A stretch of 64,000 nt of DNA from positions 3,286,001-3,350,000 of the forward strand of contig NZ_CP141606.1 of assembly GCF_035593345.1 (NCBI RefSeq), in the 5' to 3' direction. The notes beneath the pieces are model-generated. The model was not told the DNA's origin and ran no database searches. It saw only the letters and a program-made list of their open reading frames with translations. Position 1 is the stretch's first letter. Each line of letters begins with the position of its first letter. Positions 51,957 to 61,333 of the stretch are shown here, piece by piece. The DNA is from Lelliottia sp. JS-SCA-14. GTDB taxonomy: Bacteria; Pseudomonadota; Gammaproteobacteria; Enterobacterales; Enterobacteriaceae. Position numbers and translations under genes: made by a program.

Positions 51957-51990
51957 CTCGTAGGCCCGGTAAGCGCAGCGCCACCGGGCG
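51922..51990. repeat. REP pair overlapping the end of the GNAT gene
   Basis: Two inverted REP palindromes. The left one, from GTGCGGGCGGCACTGCG to GCCCGGCCTACA, lies inside the reading frame of the acetyltransferase; the stop TAA at 51954-51956 falls in the loop between the two. The right one ends CCACCGGGCG, 6 bases before the hisP stop. Confidence 0.85.
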
Positions 51991-51996
51991 ACAAAA

Positions 51997-52770
51997 CTAC
52001 TTGAGCGAACCTTTCAGGAACTGCTGCAGACGCGGGCTTTTCGGGTTCGCCAGCACCTCGTCCGGATGCCCCTGCTCTTCGATGACGCCCTGATGCAGGA
52101 AGATCACGTGGTTAGAGACGTTACGGGCGAAGCCCATCTCGTGCGTCACCACCACCATCGTTTTCCCCTCTTCGGCGAGCTTCTGCATAATGCGCAGCAC
52201 TTCGCCCACCAGCTCAGGGTCGAGCGCGGAAGTCGGCTCATCAAACAGCAGCACTTCCGGCTCCATCGCCAGCGCACGGGCGATAGAGACGCGCTGCTGC
52301 TGACCGCCGGACAGATGCACCGGATATTTAATCTGCTGGCGCTCGTCGATCCCCACTTTCGCCAGGTATTTCACCGCGCGCTCACGCGCTTCCTGTTTGC
52401 TTAAGCCGAGAACCTGAATCGGTGCTTCCATCACGTTCTCCAGCACCGTCATGTGGCTCCAGAGGTTAAAGTGCTGGAAGACCATCGTCAGGCGCGTGCG
52501 CAGCAGGCGCAGCTGATTTTTATCCGCCACTTTCAGCTGCCCGTCTTTGTCGCGCACCAGATTGATATTCTGCCCGCTGACGATAATCGAGCCTTCGCTC
52601 GGTTTTTCGAGGAAGTTAATGCAGCGCAGGAAGGTACTTTTTCCCGAACCGGATGAGCCGATAATACTGATCACATCGCCCGCATTCGCCGTGAGCGATA
52701 CCCCTTTCAGCACTTCATGTTCGCCGTAGCGTTTGTGCAGATCGATAACGTTTAATTTATTTTCAGACAT
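51997..52770 (-). CDS. hisP: Histidine/lysine-arginine-ornithine ABC transporter ATP-binding protein
   Basis: The 257-residue ATPase energises uptake through HisQM. Walker [17 protein letters not shown], signature [15 protein letters not shown], Walker [16 protein letters not shown] and switch His in VVTHEMGFA are all present. The length fits E. coli HisP. It lies 7 bases after hisM. Confidence 0.97.
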   Translation of the reverse strand: MSENKLNVIDLHKRYGEHEVLKGVSLTANAGDVISIIGSSGSGKSTFLRCINFLEKPSEGSIIVSGQNINLVRDKDGQLKVADKNQLRLLRTRLTMVFQHFNLWSHMTVLENVMEAPIQVLGLSKQEARERAVKYLAKVGIDERQQIKYPVHLSGGQQQRVSIARALAMEPEVLLFDEPTSALDPELVGEVLRIMQKLAEEGKTMVVVTHEMGFARNVSNHVIFLHQGVIEEQGHPDEVLANPKSPRLQQFLKGSLK

Positions 52771-52777
52771 CGTTTTC

Positions 52778-53494
52778 TCAGTGCGTCGAAGTAGGTTTCA
52801 TGTGCTGCAACCAGCGTTTTTCTGCCTTACGGAACAGGCTAATCAGGACGTACGAAATGATCAAATACAGCACCGCGGCGATGCCGAAGGCGGTAAAGGG
52901 CTGGTAAGTCGCCGAGTTAATATCACGCGCGATTTTCAGCAGATCCGGCACGGTGGCGGTAAACGCCAGCGCGGTGGAGTGCAGCATCAGAATCACTTCG
53001 TTGCTGTACGCCGGAAGGGCGATACGCAGCGCCGATGGCATAATAATGCAGCGATAGAGTTTCACTGACGAGAAACCGTAGGCACGCGCTGCTTCAATCT
53101 CACCGTACGGCACAGAGCGAATGGCCCCGGCGAAAATCTCGGTGGTGTAAGCGCAGGTGTTCAGCGTCAGCGCCAGCACGGTACAGTTCAGGCCGCTGCG
53201 AAAGAACGCGTTGAGCATTTCGGTGCCTTTGACGATCTCCAGCGTATACATCCCGGAGTAAAAGACCAGCAGCTGAACGTACAGCGGCGTACCGCGAAAC
53301 ACATAGGTGAACAGCCAGATCGGGAAGCGAATGTATTTATTTTCCGACACCCGGCCAATGGACAAAAACACCGCCAGAATCCCGCCCATCACCACGGACG
53401 AAATCAGCAGCCACAGGGTGATCGCCACGCCGGTAAAGCGATAGCCATCGGTCCACAGCAGCGATTTCCAGTATTCCTGAATAATCTCAATCAC
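52778..53494 (-). CDS. hisM: Histidine/LAO ABC transporter permease HisM
   Basis: The 238-residue permease has five or six membrane segments and the EAA loop of the HisMQ family ([21 protein letters not shown]). Together with HisQ it forms the channel. Its ATG overlaps the hisQ stop by 4 bases. Confidence 0.97.
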   Translation of the reverse strand: MIEIIQEYWKSLLWTDGYRFTGVAITLWLLISSVVMGGILAVFLSIGRVSENKYIRFPIWLFTYVFRGTPLYVQLLVFYSGMYTLEIVKGTEMLNAFFRSGLNCTVLALTLNTCAYTTEIFAGAIRSVPYGEIEAARAYGFSSVKLYRCIIMPSALRIALPAYSNEVILMLHSTALAFTATVPDLLKIARDINSATYQPFTAFGIAAVLYLIISYVLISLFRKAEKRWLQHMKPTSTH

Positions 53495-54177
53495 AGGTCA
53501 GCCCTCTTCACACCCACGGAGTAGCGACGTTCGAGAAGAAGCAGCACACCATTGGAGACGGTAGTAAACACCAGATAAATCACGCCGCACACCACGGCAA
53601 AATAGAAGGGTTCCCAGGTGCTCTTGCCCGCAAGCTGCGTGGCTTTCACCACATCTTCCAGCCCGAGGAGGGAAACCAGCGCCGTCGCTTTAAGGATCAC
53701 CTGCCAGTTGTTGCCGATGCCCGGTAAGGCAAAACGCATCATGGCCGGGAACATAATCCGACGAAAGATTTGTGAGGAGGTAAAACCGAAGGCGGTGGCC
53801 GCCTCGATGTGGCCTTTGGGTACGGCCATGTACGCGCCACGGAAGGTTTCCGTGAAATAGGCGCCGTAGATAAAGCCGAGGGTGATAATACCGGCCACCA
53901 TCGGGTCGATATCAATTTGCGACATGCCTACGGCATCCGTCACGCTGTTGAGCGCGATTTGCAGACCGTAGAAAATGAGCAGCATCAGCACCAGATCGGG
54001 TACACCGCGAATCAGCGTGGTGTAGCCTTCAAAAATCAGCGCCAGTACCCGATTACTTGAGAGTTTCGCTCCCGCACCCGCCAGGCCTATCAGCACCGCC
54101 AGCACCACTGAACTGAGGGCCAGTTCAAGAGTGACGAGCGCGCCTTGTAAAATAACGCCAGAAAATCCGTACAGCAT
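53491..54177 (-). CDS. hisQ: Histidine/LAO ABC transporter permease HisQ
   Basis: The 228-residue permease carries the EAA loop IEAATAFGFTSSQIFRRIMFP. The start at 54177 (MLYGFSGVIL) matches E. coli HisQ; the upstream frame adds nine residues of unlike composition. Between hisJ and hisQ a 9-bp hairpin stands in the 85-base gap. Confidence 0.96.
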   Translation of the reverse strand: MLYGFSGVILQGALVTLELALSSVVLAVLIGLAGAGAKLSSNRVLALIFEGYTTLIRGVPDLVLMLLIFYGLQIALNSVTDAVGMSQIDIDPMVAGIITLGFIYGAYFTETFRGAYMAVPKGHIEAATAFGFTSSQIFRRIMFPAMMRFALPGIGNNWQVILKATALVSLLGLEDVVKATQLAGKSTWEPFYFAVVCGVIYLVFTTVSNGVLLLLERRYSVGVKRADL

Positions 54178-54216
54178 AAGGCCTGCCCTGTCGTGAGTGG
54201 TCACACCGTGTCTTTT

Positions 54217-54239
54217 CCCCTCCCGAAACGCGGGAGGGG
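54217..54239. promoter_or_regulatory. Hairpin between hisJ and hisQ
   Basis: A perfect 9-bp GC-rich stem (CCCCTCCCG with CGGGAGGGG) has a 5-base loop. No T-run follows on the minus strand, so it is more likely a 3'-stabilising structure for hisJ mRNA than a terminator; binding proteins are usually made in excess over their permeases. Confidence 0.5.
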
Positions 54240-54262
54240 CCGCACGTTATATAACGGGGCGA

Positions 54263-55045
54263 TTAGCCGCCGTAGACATCAAAGTCGAAGTATTTCTTCG
54301 CCAGTTTTTCGTAAGTGCCGTCTGCACGCATTTCGGCAAAGGCTTTGTTCAGTGCTTCACGCAGTTCGTTGTCCTCTTTACGCAGGCCCATGCCGGTGCC
54401 GACGCCAAAGAGTTTCTCGTCCTTGATGGACGGACCGCCGAACTTATAATCTTTCCCAACCGGCTGCTTGAGGAAACCTTCGCTGGCAGCCACTTCATCC
54501 TGGAACGCAGCGTCAATACGGCCTGCAGTCAGGTCAGCGTAGATGTTTTCCTGGCCCTGATAAGAGACGATTTCAATCCCTTTTGGTGCCCAGTGTTCAT
54601 TGCCGTAGGTTTCCTGGGTGGTGCCCTGCAGCACGCCGACGCGTTTGCCTTTCAGGGACTCCAGCGTTGGCTGAATGTCAGAAGACTTAGCCACCACCAG
54701 ACGCGAATCCGCGGCATAGAGTTTGTCGGTGAAGGCAATCTCCTGCTGGCGTTTTTCGGTGATGGAGAGGGAGGACATAATCACGTCGATTTTTTTGGCT
54801 TTCAGCGAGGGGATCAGCGCATCCAGCGGGTTTTCAACGTAGGTACATTGCGTTTTGATGCGTTTGCACAGCTCGTTGGCGATATCGATGTCAAAACCAA
54901 CCAGTTCACCTTTCGAATTCTTCGATTCAAACGGGGCATAAGTCGGATCGGTACCGATACGCACTTTTTGCGGAATGGCGGCAAAAGCAGCGGTAGCGCT
55001 GGAAAAGGCCAGCACCAGAGAAAGCGACAACACCAGTTTTTTCAT
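54263..55045 (-). CDS. hisJ: Histidine-binding periplasmic protein HisJ
   Basis: The 260-residue solute-binding protein has a signal peptide at residues 1-22 ([14 protein letters not shown] to AAFA) and the family signature [15 protein letters not shown] near residue 55. Cysteines in LCKRIKTQC form the disulfide. It delivers histidine to HisQMP. The start at 55045 gives the E. coli length. argT, a paralogue, is just upstream. Confidence 0.96.
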   Translation of the reverse strand: MKKLVLSLSLVLAFSSATAAFAAIPQKVRIGTDPTYAPFESKNSKGELVGFDIDIANELCKRIKTQCTYVENPLDALIPSLKAKKIDVIMSSLSITEKRQQEIAFTDKLYAADSRLVVAKSSDIQPTLESLKGKRVGVLQGTTQETYGNEHWAPKGIEIVSYQGQENIYADLTAGRIDAAFQDEVAASEGFLKQPVGKDYKFGGPSIKDEKLFGVGTGMGLRKEDNELREALNKAFAEMRADGTYEKLAKKYFDFDVYGG

Positions 55046-55192
55046 GTTTATCCTCAACAGACTGTCTTCTTACGGGATTTTACGACGGGGGAGTGTCGTT
55101 AATGTGCCATTAATCCCCTTAGCAAGGCAAAGTATAATGCCCGCCAGATGGAAATTTTTGCATCATAAGTGCTTAACTATGCACTTGACGAC

Positions 55193-55223
55193 CCAAAATG
55201 GTGCGCTTTTTGCACCATTTTGG
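55193..55223. promoter_or_regulatory. Hairpin between argT and hisJ
   Basis: A perfect 12-bp inverted repeat (CCAAAATGGTGC with GCACCATTTTGG) has a 7-base loop. No T-run follows on the minus strand. It could stabilise the argT 3' end or limit read-through into hisJ. Confidence 0.5.
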
Positions 55224-55256
55224 ATCCAACACATCCGAATGCCCCGTCAGTGACGA

Positions 55257-56039
55257 TTAATCACCGTATACGTTGAAGTCGAAATATTTCTTCGCCAGTT
55301 TGTCGTAGGTACCATCTTTGCGCAGTTCAGCAAAGGCTTTGTCAAAGGCCGCTTTCAGCTCTTTGTCGTCTTTACGCAGGCCAATCCCGGTGCCGTCACC
55401 GAAGTACTTTTTGTCTTTCACCGACGGACCGGCAAAGGCGAACTCTTTACCCGCAGGCTGTTTCAGGAAGCCTTCGCTCGCCGCCACTTCGTCCTGGAAT
55501 GCCGCATCCAGACGCCCTGCCGCGAGGTCAGAATAGATCAGATCCTGGTTCTGGTACGCGACCACATCGACGCCTTTTTCGCGCCAGTCGGCGTTAGCAA
55601 AACCTTCCTGCGTGGAGCCCTGCAGCACGCCAACGTGTTTGCCTTTCAGCGATTCGATCGTTGGCTGGATTGGGGAGCCTTTTGCCGCGATCAGACGGGA
55701 GTCCGCCGCGTAGAGCTTGTCAGAGAAGGCAATCTCCTGCTGACGTTTTTCAGTAATGGAGAGTGAAGAGATAATGGCATCGATTTTCTTGGCTTTCAGC
55801 GACGGGATTAACGCATCAAAATCGCTGCCCACCCATGTGCATTTCACCTGCATGCGCTTGCACATTTCATTTCCCAGATCGATATCAAAGCCGACGAAGT
55901 CGCCTTTCGCATCCTTGGACGAGAATGGCGCGTAAGTGGCGTCAGTACCGATACGCACTGTCTGAGGAAGTGCCGCATAGCTGCTCGCTGCCGCACTTAA
56001 TCCCACCAGCAGAGACAGAGCCAGAACCGTCTTCTTCAT
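55257..56039 (-). CDS. argT: Lysine/arginine/ornithine-binding periplasmic protein ArgT
   Basis: The 260-residue solute-binding protein has a signal peptide ([20 protein letters not shown] to SYA) and the signature [15 protein letters not shown]; it shares the HisJ fold and disulfide. It works with HisQMP to import lysine, arginine and ornithine. A sigma-54 promoter lies upstream, as known for nitrogen-regulated argT in Salmonella. Confidence 0.96.
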   Translation of the reverse strand: MKKTVLALSLLVGLSAAASSYAALPQTVRIGTDATYAPFSSKDAKGDFVGFDIDLGNEMCKRMQVKCTWVGSDFDALIPSLKAKKIDAIISSLSITEKRQQEIAFSDKLYAADSRLIAAKGSPIQPTIESLKGKHVGVLQGSTQEGFANADWREKGVDVVAYQNQDLIYSDLAAGRLDAAFQDEVAASEGFLKQPAGKEFAFAGPSVKDKKYFGDGTGIGLRKDDKELKAAFDKAFAELRKDGTYDKLAKKYFDFNVYGD

Positions 56040-56106
56040 ACATTTACCCTCAAGTGTCGTGATTTTCTTATGGTTTATGTTGTGTGTTGTGTAACAGGCG
56101 TTCTCT

Positions 56107-56122
56107 TGCAGGTCTTATGCCA
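56107..56122 (-). promoter_or_regulatory. Sigma-54 promoter of argT
   Basis: The minus strand reads TGGCATAAGACCTGCA. The GG and GC dinucleotides of the -24 and -12 elements are 10 bases apart, exactly as in sigma-54 promoters. It lies about 70 bases before the argT ATG. NtrC should activate it under nitrogen limitation; I did not find a convincing NtrC palindrome in the upstream stretch. Confidence 0.75.
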
Positions 56123-56277
56123 TATTGCCGACGGGTCAAAAATTCGACGTTAAATATGTTAATAAAACGTTGCGATATTGCCTTAATAAGGAAAGATAGC
56201 AGGTCTGCCAAACGAACCGGAGAGGGAGAAAGGGAAAAAACGAATTAAATGTCGAGGATATGATCGCGGTTGCATAA

Positions 56278-56296
56278 TTGCCCCGCAACGGGGCAA
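56278..56296 (-). terminator. Hairpin downstream of ubiX
   Basis: A perfect 8-bp GC-rich stem (TTGCCCCG with CGGGGCAA) has a 3-base loop and no T-run. It lies between the ubiX stop and the argT control region and may mark the 3' end of the purF-ubiX transcript. Confidence 0.4.
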
Positions 56297-56330
56297 CCAG
56301 GCTTATCATGCACCCAAAACGGGCAACGGG

Positions 56331-56900
56331 TTATGCGCCCTGCCAGCGGGCGAAGAGATCTTCCGGCAGGTCGATGTCAAACTGATCCAGTACGCGATTG
56401 ACCGTCTGGTTGATCACGTCGTCCAGCGTTTGCGGGCGATGATAAAACGCCGGCACCGGCGGCATAATCACCGCGCCCAGCTCCGCCGCCTGGGTCATCA
56501 GGCGCAAATGGCCGAGATGCAGCGGCGTTTCACGCACGCAGAGCACCAGGGTGCGGCGCTCTTTCAGCACCACGTCGGCGGCGCGCGTCACCAGCGTGTC
56601 CGTATAGCTGTTCACGATGCCAGAGAGCGTTTTGATGGAGCACGGCAGGATAACCATGCCAGCAGTTTTAAACGAGCCTGAAGAGATGCTGGCGGCGATA
56701 TCGCGGGCATCGTGCACCACGTCGGCCAGGGCCTGAACGTCGCGCAGGGAAAAATCGGTTTCGAGGGAGAGGGTCTGACGCGCCGCCTGGCTCATCACCA
56801 GATGGGTCTGGACATCCGCCACGTCGCGCAGTACTTCCAGCAGTCGTACGCCGTAAATGGCACCGCTGGCACCGGAGATCCCTACAATGAGTTGTTTCAT
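56331..56900 (-). CDS. ubiX: Flavin prenyltransferase UbiX
   Basis: The 189-residue protein makes prenylated FMN, the cofactor of UbiD decarboxylase in ubiquinone synthesis. The FMN-binding segment VGISGASGAIYGVRLLEVL and the conserved LCVRETPLHLGHLRLM with the PVPAFYHRP stretch are present. The start at 56900 (MKQLIVG) gives the E. coli length; the frame is open 26 residues further. It lies 89 bases after purF. Confidence 0.96.
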   Translation of the reverse strand: MKQLIVGISGASGAIYGVRLLEVLRDVADVQTHLVMSQAARQTLSLETDFSLRDVQALADVVHDARDIAASISSGSFKTAGMVILPCSIKTLSGIVNSYTDTLVTRAADVVLKERRTLVLCVRETPLHLGHLRLMTQAAELGAVIMPPVPAFYHRPQTLDDVINQTVNRVLDQFDIDLPEDLFARWQGA

Positions 56901-56989
56901 GATTTCGCCCTTACTTGCATCTCGGGCAGACTGTGCAGGATTTTGCGGGGAGTTGCAAGTGAGGGCGCCCGCCCTCACTTGCCGAAGAC

Positions 56990-58507
56990 TTAGCCTTCGT
57001 TGTGCATCTCTAAGCTTTCGAGATCGTTTTGCATCTGCACGGCTTTCGCATCGTCGTTGCGCAGCGAGTCGAGATAGTCAAGATACTGCTGATCAACGTC
57101 TTTAGTCACGTAAATACCGTTGAAGACCGAGCACTCAAACTGCTGAATATCCGGGTTCTCGGCGCGTACGGCGTCAATCAGATCGCTCAGGTCCTGGAAA
57201 ATCAGGCCGTCAGCGCCGATGATCTGGCGAATCTCATCCACTTCGCGACCGTGAGCAATCAGCTCGTTGGCGGTCGGCATGTCGATGCCGTAGACGTTCG
57301 GGAAGCGAATTTCCGGCGCAGCAGAGGCCAGATAGACCTTCTTCGCACCCGCTTCACGCGCCATCTCGATGATCTGCTCAGACGTGGTGCCGCGCACAAT
57401 GGAGTCGTCCACCAGCAGCACGTTCTTATCGCGGAACTCAGCGCGGTTGGCGTTGAGCTTACGACGCACGGACTTACGACGCAGCTGCTGGCCCGGCATG
57501 ATAAAGGTGCGGCCCACGTAGCGGTTCTTAACGAAGCCCTGACGGTACGGTTTACCCAGGATTCGCGCCATTTCCAGGGCGATATCGCAGGAGGTTTCCG
57601 GGATCGGGATGACCACGTCGATATCCAGATCGTCCCACTCACGGGCAATCTTCTCACCGAGCTTGGTGCCCATGTTCACACGCGCGCTGTACACGGAAAT
57701 CTTGTCGATGAACGAGTCCGGACGGGCGAAGTACACATATTCGAACAGGCACGGATTGCTGACCGGGTTTTCCGCGCACTGGCGGGTAAACAGCTGGCCT
57801 TTTTCAGTGATGTAGACAGCTTCGCCCGGTGCGACGTCGCGCAGGAACTCAAAGCCCAGGGTATCCAGCGCCACGCTTTCGGAGGCGACCATGTACTCGG
57901 TACGGCCATCGCCCAGATCGCGTTTACCCAGCACCAGCGGACGGATGCCGTTAGGATCGCGGAACGCCACCATACCGTGGCCGATAATCATCGCCACGCA
58001 GGCATATGCGCCACGGATCTGGCGGTTAGTCGCGGCAATGGCGGCAAAAATGTTGTCTGCTTCCAGCGGGTAATGGCGGAAGTTATCCAGCTCGCTGGCA
58101 AAGATATTGAGCAGGATTTCAGAATCAGAGGTGGTGTTAATGTGGCGACGCTTCTCTTCGAACAGCTTTTTACGCAGCTCGTGCGCGTTGGTCAGGTTGC
58201 CATTGTGGGCAAGCGTGATGCCATACGGAGAGTTGACGTAGAAAGGTTGTGCTTCAGAGGCGCTGGAACTGCCAGCAGTAGGATAACGAACGTGGCCAAT
58301 CCCCATATTGCCCTGCAGGCGCTGCATATGGCGGGCTTCAAATACATCGTTGACCAGGCCATTCGCTTTGCGTAAACGGAAACAGTTGTTGGCATCAATG
58401 GTAATGATGCCTGCTGCATCCTGGCCACGGTGCTGAAGCACCGATAACGCGTCATAAATAGACTGGTTTACCGGCATGAAACCGGCGATACCGACAATAC
58501 CGCACAT
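56990..58507 (-). CDS. purF: Amidophosphoribosyltransferase
   Basis: The 505-residue enzyme makes phosphoribosylamine from PRPP and glutamine, the first step of purine synthesis. The N-terminal nucleophile Cys follows the start Met ([10 protein letters not shown]), as in class II glutamine amidotransferases. The PRPP-binding site is [17 protein letters not shown]. The start at 58507 therefore puts Cys at position 2, which the mechanism requires. It lies 35 bases after cvpA and shares its PurR-controlled promoter. Confidence 0.98.
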   Translation of the reverse strand: MCGIVGIAGFMPVNQSIYDALSVLQHRGQDAAGIITIDANNCFRLRKANGLVNDVFEARHMQRLQGNMGIGHVRYPTAGSSSASEAQPFYVNSPYGITLAHNGNLTNAHELRKKLFEEKRRHINTTSDSEILLNIFASELDNFRHYPLEADNIFAAIAATNRQIRGAYACVAMIIGHGMVAFRDPNGIRPLVLGKRDLGDGRTEYMVASESVALDTLGFEFLRDVAPGEAVYITEKGQLFTRQCAENPVSNPCLFEYVYFARPDSFIDKISVYSARVNMGTKLGEKIAREWDDLDIDVVIPIPETSCDIALEMARILGKPYRQGFVKNRYVGRTFIMPGQQLRRKSVRRKLNANRAEFRDKNVLLVDDSIVRGTTSEQIIEMAREAGAKKVYLASAAPEIRFPNVYGIDMPTANELIAHGREVDEIRQIIGADGLIFQDLSDLIDAVRAENPDIQQFECSVFNGIYVTKDVDQQYLDYLDSLRNDDAKAVQMQNDLESLEMHNEG

Positions 58508-58542
58508 TCGTCTTTTCCTCGTTAAGCCACATCTCAAAGTGA

Positions 58543-59031
58543 TTACACTTTGGGCAAGAAACTCGACGAGCTTTGCAGATAGTCAAAGAACCATCTGATG
58601 ATGAAGCTGAACTGTGGAATCAGCTGGGACTTGCTCCAGTCTTCGCTTTTTGAAAACCCGGTAAAGGTATCAAGGAAGAACAGAATCGCTGCCACGATCA
58701 GCGCGCCTCGCAGCGCACCAAAACAGATCCCCAGTACCCTGTCCGTTCCTGACAGACCGGTTTTCTCGACCAGCTGACCTATCACGTAGTTCACGATAGC
58801 GCCGACGAGAAGCGTCGCGACAAACAGCACCGCGATGGCGATTCCATTTCGGACCAGTTCATCTTCAAAGCCCGTGAACCAGACAGACAGGTAAGTGTAG
58901 TAATGACTGGCAACAAAGAAAGCACAACCCCATGTCACCAGCGATAACGCTTCACGAACAAAGCCACGGATCAGGCTAACCAGACAGGAAAAACCTATCA
59001 CCGCAATGATGGCGTAATCAATCCAGACCAT
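58543..59031 (-). CDS. cvpA: CvpA family inner-membrane protein
   Basis: The 162-residue protein has four membrane segments ([21 protein letters not shown] is the first). CvpA is needed for colicin V production and for resistance to bile and envelope stress in related bacteria. The start at 59031 (MVWIDYAII) matches E. coli; the long upstream frame is not supported. It is the first gene of the cvpA-purF-ubiX operon. Confidence 0.95.
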   Translation of the reverse strand: MVWIDYAIIAVIGFSCLVSLIRGFVREALSLVTWGCAFFVASHYYTYLSVWFTGFEDELVRNGIAIAVLFVATLLVGAIVNYVIGQLVEKTGLSGTDRVLGICFGALRGALIVAAILFFLDTFTGFSKSEDWSKSQLIPQFSFIIRWFFDYLQSSSSFLPKV

Positions 59032-59087
59032 ATGTGTCCCACGATTAAACGCCCTGTCATCCAGTTCGGGGCGAATTCTAACAGAAA

Positions 59088-59103
59088 AAGAAAACGTTTG
59101 CGT
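59088..59103. promoter_or_regulatory. PurR operator upstream of cvpA-purF
   Basis: AAGAAAACGTTTGCGT matches the PurR consensus palindrome ACGCAAACGTTTGCGT at 14 of 16 positions, the right half being perfect. It lies about 57 bases before the cvpA ATG, as in the E. coli cvpA-purF operon. Confidence 0.85.
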
Positions 59104-59202
59104 AGGGATTTCCTTCCCGCGCGTAAATAAAAAAGGCGCTGAAAAAATGCTCAACGCCGTCGGCCTTGTTGCCTTATCTGGCAATCTGGCGCACGCGATT
59201 TT

Positions 59203-59297
59203 CCCCTCACCCCGGCCCTCTCCCCAAAGGGGCGAGGGAGAAAAGACCGCACCGAACAGTCCCCTCTCCCCTATGGGGAGAGGGTTAGGGTGAGGGG
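59203..59297. repeat. Inverted-repeat element between dedD and cvpA
   Basis: The arms CCCCTCACCC (59203-59212) and GGGTGAGGGG (59288-59297) are perfect inverse copies, and each carries a second palindrome inside: CTCTCCCC-AAA-GGGG on the left and CTCCCCTATGGGGAG on the right. Repeats of this type are widespread in gamma-proteobacterial intergenic DNA. It lies just downstream of dedD on the minus strand. Confidence 0.8.
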
Positions 59298-59310
59298 GGA
59301 TTAGCGCCTA

Positions 59311-60006
59311 TCAGTTCGCGCTATAATTCATCACCACACCGCTCAACCCGGAGATCTGCTTCAGCTCGCCAAGCGATCCTTTCAGCTTATCTTTCGAGGC
59401 GTCCGGGCCGACCAGAATGCGGGTAATTTTACCCTGTACCGGCGTCGAAGGTGAAGTGTAAACCCGATACCCTGCCCCGCGGAGTTTACCCACCACTTCA
59501 TTGACTTTATCGGCATTTTTCAACGCCCCAAGCTGCACCACGTACGCTTTCCCGGTCGGCGCAGGTTTCTCTTCCTGAACCGGTTTTTCCGGCGGCGCTT
59601 CTGCCGCAGCGGCAATCTGCTCGCTGGCTTTATCGCGCTGCGGTTTCGGCTGGGGTTTGTCCGCCGGTTTCGCGGCAGGCTTAGGCTGCACGACCGGTTC
59701 CGGAACAGGGTCCAGTTCACCGGTGTTGCTTGCCGTCAAACGAGAGGGATCGAGCGACGGTGCCGCCGCATCACCGGCACGCACCTCTTCTGCCGCCCCT
59801 TCCGGAGGCTGAGCAGGCAGCGCCTGCGTGGCCGCAGGCAGCATGTCGGGCTCGTCGCGATCGCCGGGCTTCGGCACCAGCGGGATCGCCGCGAACTCAT
59901 CCTGATAATGTTTTTTCTGCCCGTCGAGCAGTCCCGGGAGAATAATCACTCCCAGCGCAACCAGCACAATGGTTCCTGTTAAACGGTTCTGAAACTTACT
60001 TGCCAC
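59311..60006 (-). CDS. dedD: Cell-division SPOR-domain protein DedD
   Basis: The 231-residue protein has one N-terminal membrane segment (GTIVLVALGVIILPGLL, about residues 10-26), a proline-, lysine- and glutamate-rich linker (about 45-150) and a C-terminal SPOR domain (YVVQLGALKNADKVNEVVG to SGLSGVVMNY) that binds septal peptidoglycan. It is longer than the 220-residue E. coli protein, the difference being in the linker. It overlaps folC by 11 bases. Confidence 0.95.
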   Translation of the reverse strand: MASKFQNRLTGTIVLVALGVIILPGLLDGQKKHYQDEFAAIPLVPKPGDRDEPDMLPAATQALPAQPPEGAAEEVRAGDAAAPSLDPSRLTASNTGELDPVPEPVVQPKPAAKPADKPQPKPQRDKASEQIAAAAEAPPEKPVQEEKPAPTGKAYVVQLGALKNADKVNEVVGKLRGAGYRVYTSPSTPVQGKITRILVGPDASKDKLKGSLGELKQISGLSGVVMNYSAN

Positions 60007-61264
60007 CGGTTCTCCCCGCCTCCATCACTTCCATGACATGCGCTACGGTGTGAAACGATCCACACACCAGCACGGTATCTTCAGGTTTAGCATCCGCCAT
60101 CGCGGCGTGCCATGCCAGCGCCACGTTTTCATAAGCTTCGCCCTGCGCGAGATGTTCCATCAACTGTTCGGCAGACGCGCCCCGTGGGCCTTCCAGTGGA
60201 GCACAATACCAGCAATCGACGACACTCTCCATGCAGGCCAGTGTGCCAGCAATATCTTTATCATGAAGCATACCGATAACCGCCAGCACTCGCCCGGTTT
60301 TTGGCAGGGATTTGAGTCGTTCTGCGAGGTAGGCCGCGGCATGGGGATTGTGCGCCACGTCCAGGATCAAACGCGGAGACTCGCTGACAATCTGAAAACG
60401 TCCCGGCAGAAGCGCATTCTGAATACCGTCACGAATCGCCTGTTCGCTCACCGCCAGTCCACTGGCGCGAATGGCCGCCAGCGCGGTAGCGGCGTTCGGC
60501 TGCGGAACCTGCGGCAACGGCAGATTATCCAGCACGCCCTGAGCGTCGCTAAAGCGCCAGCCGTCAGCCGTCACCTCATACTGCCAGTCAACGCCGCGAC
60601 GCATCAGATGCGCCCCCTTCTCCTGCGCCACATCGGCGATGGTGTGCGGCATATCCGGCTCACCCACCACGGCAGGTTTGTTGGCGCGGAAAACGCCCGC
60701 TTTTTCGCGACCAATGCTTTCGCGGTCTGGCCCCAGCCAGTCCGTGTGATCTAGCGCGATGCTGGTCACTACGGCGACGTCGGCATCGACCATGTTAGTG
60801 GCGTCCAGGCGTCCGCCTAAACCGACTTCGAGGATCACCACGTCCAGCTGCGCCTGTTTGAACAGCCACAGGGCGGAGAGCGTGCCGTACTCAAAATAGG
60901 AGAGCGAAATCTCACCGCGCGCGGCTTCGATTTCCGCAAAAGAGGCGGTGTGCGCCGATTCCGGCAGCTCGGTATTCTGCACGCGCACGCGCTCGGTGTA
61001 GCGCACCAGATGCGGGGAGCTGTAAACGCCCACCTTGTAACCGGCGGCCATCAGCATCGATTCGAGGGTGCGGCAGGTGGTGCCTTTGCCGTTGGTTCCC
61101 GCTACGGTAAAGACGAATGGCGCGGGCTTGAGGACATCTAAACGCGCAGCGACCTGGCTCACGCGATCCAGTCCCATATCGATAGTTTTACTGTGCAGAT
61201 TTTCCAGATAAGAAAGCCACGTGACCAGGGGTGACGTGGCTTGGGGAATCATTTGTTTTTCCAT
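59996..61264 (-). CDS. folC: Bifunctional folylpolyglutamate/dihydrofolate synthase
   Basis: The 422-residue ligase adds glutamate to dihydropteroate and to folates. The P-loop is FTVAGTNGKGTTCRTLESM; VILEVGLGGRLDATNM and the LDVAHNPHAA segment of the C-terminal Mur-ligase-like domain are present. The start at 61264 (MEKQMIPQ) gives the E. coli length; the ATG at 61252 has a better-spaced GGAA and is an alternative. Confidence 0.97.
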   Translation of the reverse strand: MEKQMIPQATSPLVTWLSYLENLHSKTIDMGLDRVSQVAARLDVLKPAPFVFTVAGTNGKGTTCRTLESMLMAAGYKVGVYSSPHLVRYTERVRVQNTELPESAHTASFAEIEAARGEISLSYFEYGTLSALWLFKQAQLDVVILEVGLGGRLDATNMVDADVAVVTSIALDHTDWLGPDRESIGREKAGVFRANKPAVVGEPDMPHTIADVAQEKGAHLMRRGVDWQYEVTADGWRFSDAQGVLDNLPLPQVPQPNAATALAAIRASGLAVSEQAIRDGIQNALLPGRFQIVSESPRLILDVAHNPHAAAYLAERLKSLPKTGRVLAVIGMLHDKDIAGTLACMESVVDCWYCAPLEGPRGASAEQLMEHLAQGEAYENVALAWHAAMADAKPEDTVLVCGSFHTVAHVMEVMEAGRTGGK

Positions 61265-61294
61265 GATACGCACTTTCATTTTAGGTTAGAAAGC

Positions 61295-61327
61295 AAAAGG
61301 GCAGCGCCGTCTGGCCCTGCCCTTTTT
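61295..61327 (-). terminator. Terminator downstream of accD
   Basis: A perfect 10-bp stem (AAAAGGGCAG with CTGCCCTTTT) has a 12-base loop and a T-run on the minus strand. It lies between accD and folC, so folC probably needs partial read-through or its own promoter. Confidence 0.7.
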
Positions 61328-61333
61328 GAGTTA

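Noticed and set aside
54217..54239. Rho-independent terminator after hisJ
   Set aside because: The stem is strong, but it is followed by A residues on the transcribed strand, not by a T-run. It was kept as a stabilising hairpin only.
55193..55223. NtrC enhancer at the argT-hisJ hairpin
   Set aside because: The half sites are in everted order (TGGTGC then GCACCA) compared with the NtrC palindrome (GCACCA then TGGTGC), and the location is downstream of argT.
57029..58375. 448-codon open frame antisense to purF
   Set aside because: It mirrors a full-length, clearly functional purF and shows no domain of its own.
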